Shown here in pieces: positions 8,548 through 12,967 of a stretch of DNA of 12,967 nucleotides. A program made the position numbers and the translations under genes. How positions within the stretch are numbered: position 1 is the stretch's first letter; each line of letters starts with the position of its first letter. Under the pieces are notes generated by a model. That model saw only the letters and a list, made by a program, of their open reading frames with translations. It was not told the origin of the DNA and did no database searches. Source of the DNA: Triparma columacea (taxonomy: Eukaryota > Sar > Bolidophyceae > Parmales > Triparmaceae). The stretch lies in NCBI GenBank assembly GCA_030267965.1, contig BRYA01000156.1, positions 1 through 12,967 on the forward strand, written 5' to 3'.

Positions 8548-9741
8548 TCACGTCATCTCCAGTACCTCCTCAGCCATCCCAACCTGTTCAATCCCAACCT
8601 TAATCAAGAACGCGCTCCCCCTCCCATAGCTCTTCATCCCTAGCACAACCATCCCCTTCTCCGGGTTCCCCAAAGTCCCCGGTCCTCCGCTGACCTGTTT
8701 CAGACAGTCCCCCCCTCCCCCTCCCGCCGCCATAAGGGACGCGGCTAGTTTCATAGGTCCCTCCGTAGCGTAGCATTGGTGCACCTGAAGCTCCCTCGTC
8801 ATTTCAAGATCCGGCCTGTACCCTACAGCCGAAACCACCTCGTCAACAGTAACCTTTTTGCCTCCTTTTAGAGTGACTACGATAGGTTCTGATCCCACGC
8901 AGCCTGTGGACGTTGAGGACATAGAAATAACCGAAGATCCTCCTTCGTGTGTAACCTTCCAAGTCCCCTTCCCCCCCTCTTTAATGATCTCCCTAGCAAG
9001 TTTATTAAGTCTATCCCTCATCGGTAGCGTATCATTCTCAACGTCCCTATATATCTCCTCCCCCAATCTCCTAGTCACCCATATAACCTCACCACCAACT
9101 CCCCCACAATTAGCTGAAAGGAGACGGTCGATGAATGTGATAGCGCTAGCCCCACTACCTACAACCATAACCACCTTCCCTCCTATAAACTTGCTCATAT
9201 CCTCCGGTATACCCTTAACAATCCTTCCACATAAACCCCTCTCACCAATGGCGGGCATACCACCGAGACCGAGGTTGTTAGGGTTACCCCATGTACCAGA
9301 GCAGTCTGCGATTCTTGAGAAGTTTAAGATCAACTCTGAACCGTCATTTCTTTGTAGGAGTGCGTTGAAATTTTGTGTGTTTCGGTTCGACATTGTAGAT
9401 TTTAGGAGGTTGGAACGGGAGAGTGATACTACAGTTGTTTCTGTTAGTTGTGTTACGCCTTTGTTATGGAGGTAAGTCCAGAGGGGGGAGAGGTAGGAGG
9501 ATATGTACTCTGAACCGAGAGGGTAGGATGACATGTCCAGGGTTAGGGAGGAGATCTGAAGACCCAAGGGACTTACGTTTAGAGACCAAGGTGAGAATAG
9601 CCGGACATGACCCCATTCTCTGACATTTCCTGCAAAGTTTGTGCTTCTTTCTACGATGGTGATCTCGTATTTGTCGACTAGGTGTATTGCGAGTTCTATA
9701 CCTATTGGCCCTGCGCCTATAATGAGTAGAGTAGGTTTCAT
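8548..9741 (-). CDS. FAD/NAD(P)-binding flavoprotein monooxygenase-like oxidoreductase
   Basis: This is a 397-residue intronless protein. It starts directly with a Rossmann fold: GAGPIG (9-14) binds FAD and E31 ends the second strand. A second dinucleotide fold, GSGASA (195-200) followed by WVTRR (221-225), fits NAD(P)H. SAVGYRP (304-310) is the late motif of such two-dinucleotide-fold flavoproteins. WGHVRLFSPW (43-52), CSGTWGNPNNLG (148-159), ATEGPMKLAA (325-334) and LGMKSYGR (367-374) match a bacterial group of class B-type monooxygenase-like proteins as I remember it, some of which sit in arsenic clusters. The substrate cannot be assigned. Length and motif order indicate an intact gene. 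No targeting peptide is seen, so it is probably cytosolic. Lack of introns in a window where two of the other four genes are clearly spliced, and the bacterial resemblance, suggest horizontal acquisition (inference). A glycine run (340-344) is a lineage-specific loop. Confidence 0.85.
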   Translation of the reverse strand: MKPTLLIIGAGPIGIELAIHLVDKYEITIVERSTNFAGNVREWGHVRLFSPWSLNVSPLGLQISSLTLDMSSYPLGSEYISSYLSPLWTYLHNKGVTQLTETTVVSLSRSNLLKSTMSNRNTQNFNALLQRNDGSELILNFSRIADCSGTWGNPNNLGLGGMPAIGERGLCGRIVKGIPEDMSKFIGGKVVMVVGSGASAITFIDRLLSANCGGVGGEVIWVTRRLGEEIYRDVENDTLPMRDRLNKLAREIIKEGGKGTWKVTHEGGSSVISMSSTSTGCVGSEPIVVTLKGGKKVTVDEVVSAVGYRPDLEMTRELQVHQCYATEGPMKLAASLMAAGGGGGDCLKQVSGGPGTLGNPEKGMVVLGMKSYGRGSAFLIKVGIEQVGMAEEVLEMT

Positions 9742-10107
9742 GTGTGTGTGTATTTGTGTTGCAGGGATTTGGCGGAGGGGTGTATGAAGGAGGTAGGGGT
9801 GGACTGAAAAGGGAATTGAGCTTATCGATGCAAAGAGAGAGCAGATAAATGGATGGACAATGTACGGGTCGGTGGCGAATAGGTGGGTTTGGGCCTTGTG
9901 GCGTTTGAATGAAGGTGAAAAGGAAACGAAGCGTAAACAAAGGTTCGAAGGATCGGCGTGGCGCAGTGGTAACGTTTGGGTGCAAAGCTATCAGGGTATT
10001 TGGGGGCCGAGATTATTTCTCTGGATTTCTGCGGAATCCCCTTTGCGGCATTATTTAAAGGCGGGTGAGTGATAGTGGCTAAGTTAGTTCTATTTGTATT
10101 TCTGTGG

Positions 10108-10150
10108 TATGTGTGTGTAGTTAATGTGTCTGTGTGTGTGTAGTGTGTAT
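10108..10150 (+). repeat. (TG)n microsatellite-like tract
   Basis: Alternating TG runs are interrupted by tagttaa and similar short breaks. Such purine-pyrimidine alternation is prone to length change and can adopt Z-DNA. It lies in the shared upstream region of two divergent genes. Confidence 0.7.
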
Positions 10151-10390
10151 CTGTTATGTACATAGAGTTAGTGAGGAAGAAATAAGGCTCACTCTTGAGA
10201 GTTGAGTTTCGGGTTCGATATCTCAACTATACCTCATTATATCTCCCTGTAAACATATTTATGTGTATTTGTGGGTATATATCCATATATATACACATAC
10301 ACACATATATATGCCCATAAAAACACACATAAACACCACACAACCCCACTCCCACACCCACACCCACTCTCCCCGATAACACACTTCAAT

Positions 10391-10430
10391 CAATTCATCT
10401 CAATTCACCTCAACTCACCTCAACTCACCT
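10391..10430 (+). repeat. Four tandem 10-base units in the phosphatase leader
   Basis: The units are caattcatct, caattcacct, caactcacct and caactcacct. Identity rises toward the 3' end, as expected for stepwise duplication. The array ends 22 bases before the phosphatase ATG and so probably lies in the 5' leader. It contains no ATG. Confidence 0.75.
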
Positions 10431-10452
10431 CCACAATCACACAAACAGCACA

Positions 10453-11621
10453 ATGGGAACACTCCTAGACAAACCAGTTACCGAGAAGCAGGACTCAGAG
10501 GAGGGTTCCGGGCACGGTCTAAAGTTCGGTGTCAGCTCCATGCAGGGTTGGAGGATCGACATGGAGGACAGCCACCGCATGGCCATCGACCTCGACTCCG
10601 CTCTCCATGGCCACAGCCTCTTCGCCGTGTTCGACGGTCACGGTGGTGCCTTCGCAGCAAAGTTTGCGGGGGAGAATATCGTACCCATCCTCAAGACCAT
10701 CCCACAGTATCTGCAGTACGTGAAGGTGGAGGAGGGGAAGAGGGGGGACAAGGAGAATGTCGAGCTACTAGAAGATGCACTCAAGGCGTGCTTCATAGAA
10801 ATCGACGAGGTGAGAAGAGAAGGCCCAAGGGAGGAGAGAGATTAAAGGAGAAGGAGAAGGAGAAGGAGAAGGATCACCCCACCACACCCCCTCCTCCACC
10901 TCTTATTAACCCCCCCCCCCCCACCCCCCCCACCCCTTAGGAAATGAAAAAGACTCCCGAGATGACAGAAAAGTCCGACCGTTCCGGTTGCACTGCAATC
11001 TGCGTAGTCATAACCCCCTCCCACATAATCTGCTCCAACGCCGGCGACTCCCGTTCCTGCTACCTGACCTCTTCAACCGTCGTCGCCTTATCCGACGACC
11101 ACAAGCCTTACAACCCCGGTGAAATGGCTAGGATAGAGGCAGGCGGTGGTTACGTATCCATGAAGCGCGTCGACGGTGACCTCGCGGTATCCAGGGCTTT
11201 AGGGGACTTCCAGTACAAGGACAAGGAGGGTTTACCGCCCCAAAAACAGAGGGTAACTGCCGACCCTGACGTCACGACGTACGAAAGGAAGAGGGGGAAG
11301 GATGAGTTTGTGGTCATCGCGTGCGACGGGATATGGGATGTTGCAACGAACGAGGAGTGCCTTGATATGGTTCAAGGGATACTCGACGAGGGGGAGACTA
11401 ACCCGCAGCTTGCGGCGGAGGAGATACTTGATCTGTGCCTGGAGAAAGGGAGCAGGGATAACATGACGGCGGCTGTTATTTGGTTCGAGGAGGGGGTTAA
11501 AATCAAAGAGGGAGAGGGGGGGAAGGGGGTTATGGGGAGGAGGGAGAAGAGGGAGAAGGAGAGGATTGAAAGAGAGGAAGAGGAAGCGAAGGCAAGAGGG
11601 GAAACGGGACAGGGGGAGTAA
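10453..11621 (+). CDS. PP2C (PPM) family protein serine/threonine phosphatase (2 exons)
   Basis: Exons 10453-10809 and 10941-11621 join in phase 0 to 345 residues. PPM phosphatases remove phosphate from Ser/Thr using two bound Mn/Mg ions. The family motifs appear in order: GWRIDMED (32-39), FAVFDGHGG (57-65, metal-binding D61), NAGDSRS (152-158), LSDDHKP (169-175), RVDGDLAVSRALGD (195-208), ADPDV (226-230), IACDGIWDV (245-253, metal D248) and SRDNMTA (290-296, metal D292). All expected metal ligands are present, so the enzyme should be active. The catalytic core is complete and of usual length. After about residue 300 comes a charged K/E/R-rich helix (318-345). No transmembrane segment or transit peptide is seen. 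HGLKFG (21-26) leads into the core as in fungal/plant PP2C. Substrate and pathway cannot be told from sequence. Confidence 0.95.
10810..10940 (+). other. Intron of the phosphatase gene (131 nt, phase 0) with purine and C-rich halves
   Basis: The donor is GACGAG|GTGAGA and the acceptor is CACCCCTTAG|GAA. Reading through gives a stop at 10843-10845. The first half is almost pure purine, including (AAGGAG) nearly five times at 10845-10873. The second half is C/T-rich with long C runs (about 10910-10932) before the acceptor. Confidence 0.9.
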
Positions 11622-11988
11622 AGAGGGGAGGGGGATGATATATTGGAAGAATAAGATATGAGAGGAAAGAGAGAGAGAAGAGGGAGGGAAGGTAAAGGGG
11701 ATAAGGATATATAAGAAGAAGAACATGGCCTTTGGGTTTGGTGTGGATAAGAAGGTGAAGAAGCGAAAGAGATCTTTCTTGAGAAAATAAATGGTTTTTT
11801 GGACATCTTAGATTTATTATTGAAGAGAATTAAAGATTGAAATTGAAGGAAGGAGAGAAGGAGGACGGCTCCCTCCTCCACGGCTTGCTTTCTTGTTAGT
11901 TTGTGGCATTTTGACGGCATTTTGAAGGGGTAATTTTCCCCAATTAATTTCCTAAGAAAGCCAAAAGTGTGCCAAATTAGCTTTACAC
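11622..11988. other. Intergenic region between phosphatase and seryl-tRNA synthetase genes
   Basis: The 367 bases start with a purine-rich 3' part (to about 11720), then become AT-rich. The region should contain the phosphatase 3' end and the synthetase promoter. Apart from the candidate polyadenylation signal listed separately, nothing else is recognisable. Confidence 0.45.
11786..11791 (+). terminator. Candidate polyadenylation signal AATAAA for the phosphatase gene
   Basis: AATAAA occurs about 165 bases after the phosphatase stop codon and is followed by a T-rich stretch (tggttttttgg). The position suits a 3' untranslated region. Many protists do not use a strict AATAAA, so this remains a candidate. 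Confidence 0.35.
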
Positions 11989-12967
11989 ATGTACAAGCTA
12001 TTATCGCGTATTTCAATAGTCTCAAGCCTACTTCTCCTCCTAATAAGCCTAACCCTTCCACAGCTATCAAATTCCCTGTGTAATTCACTTCCTAATTCAA
12101 TCTTTCATTCACAAATGTCGTCGATGAGGTTTCACAATTCCTTTCTTAAACTACCAATACAATCACAACAAACAATCACTGCATACTTCGCTCCAACTAG
12201 ACTCTACAATACACGCCTGTACAATACCCGGGAGAAAGAACAAGACAAACAACAACATAATGAACAAGGACAAGAGAAGGGGAGGATCATGAGGGAAGGG
12301 ACTGAGCTGGAGGACACTTGCGGGTACTCAAACCCAGCGACGATTGCCAAGGTGAGCAAAGCGTATGTTGAGGGAAGGGGTAACCTAACCTTCTCTGGGC
12401 ACACAAGCCTCACACACACGAGCCTCACCTCTCTCCCAAACTAATACTAACACAATCCTCTCTCCCACACTCCCCCCCCCCCCCTCCAGAACCTAGATCT
12501 GATAACGTCCCACTGCGTTGCTCGTTCCTCTTCCTCCTCTCTCCTCGATTCACTTTCCTCCATCAGTACCTTAGCGTCGTCCCGCGTTTCCCTAATCCAG
12601 GAGCGTGACAATTTCCTCTCCCTCCGTAAGAAGCTATCCGCCGAGGTCGGTAAGGCCATGAAGGTTGGTGAGAAGGACAGGGGTGATACGCTAAAAGCAG
12701 AGGCCGCGAGTGCCGGGGAGAGTGCCGACGAGGCTTCAAAGAAGCTAGAGGAGGTAGACGACATTATCAACGGTCTAACGCCGACGATACCTAACCTCCT
12801 TAATGACCAAGTTCCACCGGGGAAATCGGAGGACGATAATGTTGTCGTATCAACGTGGGGTGACGTGGAAGCTCTGCCGAAGGAGGTAAGAAGATTGGAG
12901 GATGCATTTCACTGCTTTACCTCCCACCACACACACACACAAAACCCTTGGCCTCACACCCCCCTCC
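11989..12967 (+). CDS. Seryl-tRNA synthetase, organellar type, N-terminal part (runs off the right edge)
   Basis: Exons 11989-12351 and 12490-12885 join in phase 0 to 253 residues; a third intron begins at 12886 and the catalytic domain lies outside. SerRS charges tRNA-Ser. Exon 2 encodes the N-terminal tRNA-binding domain: NLDLI at the start, a long antiparallel coiled-coil arm (about 150-215, with IQERDNFLSLRKKLSAEVGK at 157-176), then the typical linker IPNLLNDQVPPGKSEDDNVV (221-240). Preceding it is a presequence of about 110 residues. Residues 1-23 look like a signal peptide (MYKLLSR, then SSLLLLLISLTL). Residues 24-85 are Ser/Asn-rich and poor in acidic residues, like a transit peptide, and include a doubled RLYNT. 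This bipartite form is typical of nuclear genes for complex plastids. Starting at M43 or M46 instead leaves a mitochondrial-like leader. Family call is strong; compartment is inferred. Confidence 0.9.
12352..12489 (+). other. Intron 1 of the seryl-tRNA synthetase gene (138 nt, phase 0)
   Basis: The donor is GCCAAG|GTGAGC and the acceptor is CCCCCTCCAG|AAC. A perfect TACTAAC branch-point word lies at 12445-12451, 38 bases before the acceptor, followed by a C-homopolymer tract. Splicing links the presequence exon to the conserved SerRS N-terminal domain. Reading through gives a stop at 12442-12444. Confidence 0.9.
12886..12967 (+). other. Intron 2 of the seryl-tRNA synthetase gene, 5' part only
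   Basis: The donor is AAGGAG|GTAAGA, directly after a conserved-looking part of the protein. The following sequence has low coding character (CACACA run, C-rich). No acceptor is visible before the window ends. Confidence 0.75.

Larger units (their letters stand above)
9742..10452. promoter_or_regulatory. Divergent intergenic region rich in simple repeats
   Basis: The 711 bases separate the flavoprotein gene (minus) from the phosphatase gene (plus). It contains (TG)n tracts (10108-10150), alternating TATATA/CACA runs (10275-10320) that could supply TATA elements for the phosphatase gene, and a 10-base tandem repeat just before the ATG. A 7-bp hairpin (AGTTGAG / CTCAACT, 10200-10228) has a 15-base loop. 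tRNA promoter-like words occur at 9959-9969 and 10212-10222 but do not fold into a tRNA. Confidence 0.4.

Noticed and set aside
10017..10058. GGATT-(7 nt)-AATCC hairpin followed by CTTTGC that could pair with GCAAAG at 9983-9988, a tRNA-like shape
   Set aside because: The loop lacks the TTCRA T-loop sequence, and the anticodon-like arm has a mismatch and a wrong base after the anticodon.
9942..10222. tRNA promoter-like words: TGGCGCAGTGG at 9959-9969 (A box), GGTTCGATATC at 10212-10222 and GGTTCGAAG at 9942-9950 (B box)
   Set aside because: I tried an ordinary tRNA, a tRNA with a long intron and a permuted order. In none do acceptor, D and T stems pair, so these are taken as chance. tRNAscan-SE would settle it.
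11460..11720. GA-rich stretch at the end of the phosphatase gene considered as a repeat
   Set aside because: Most of it codes for the K/E/R-rich C-terminal helix and the 3' part is irregular purine-rich sequence without a clear unit.
12447..12770. 107-codon minus-strand frame
   Set aside because: It is antisense to the conserved seryl-tRNA synthetase exon 2.

Overview
The window looks like nuclear DNA of a unicellular eukaryotic alga. I favour a stramenopile of the bolidophyte/diatom kind (inference, roughly 0.6). The supporting signs are several short GT-AG introns (69-138 nt), a seryl-tRNA synthetase whose N-terminus looks like a signal peptide followed by a transit region (the plastid import arrangement of algae with complex plastids), a DUF285/BspA-like repeat protein, and receptor/START-domain fusions. 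No rRNA, CRISPR array, transposon or convincing tRNA was found.

Left part (1-6830), minus strand. Position 1879 down to 1 is one open reading frame of 626 codons that runs off the left edge. It encodes an acidic, mostly soluble protein ending in a START-like lipid-binding domain. About 900 bases upstream, 6830 down to 2780 is a four-exon gene that splices to 1273 residues. Its parts in order are a rhodopsin-like (class A) seven-helix receptor, a cytosolic START-like domain, and a C-terminal multi-helix module with XK/XKR-like motifs, then an acidic tail. Two neighbouring genes on the same strand therefore carry START-like domains, one of them fused to a receptor. This is the most interesting part of the window.

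Middle (6831-10452). A divergent G-rich/C-rich intergenic stretch leads to a small plus-strand DUF285 (BspA-like) repeat protein with a recently copied 75-nt unit. A featureless 520-base stretch follows. Then comes an intronless minus-strand class B-like flavoprotein monooxygenase that resembles bacterial proteins and may be a transferred gene. Its divergent upstream region is full of simple repeats.

Right part (10453-12967), plus strand. A two-exon PP2C protein phosphatase is followed by the 5' portion of an organelle-type seryl-tRNA synthetase, which runs off the right edge. Two in-frame starts in the latter suggest targeting to two organelles.

I see no operon-like logic across the window. 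The only plausible functional link is lipid signalling for the two minus-strand START genes.
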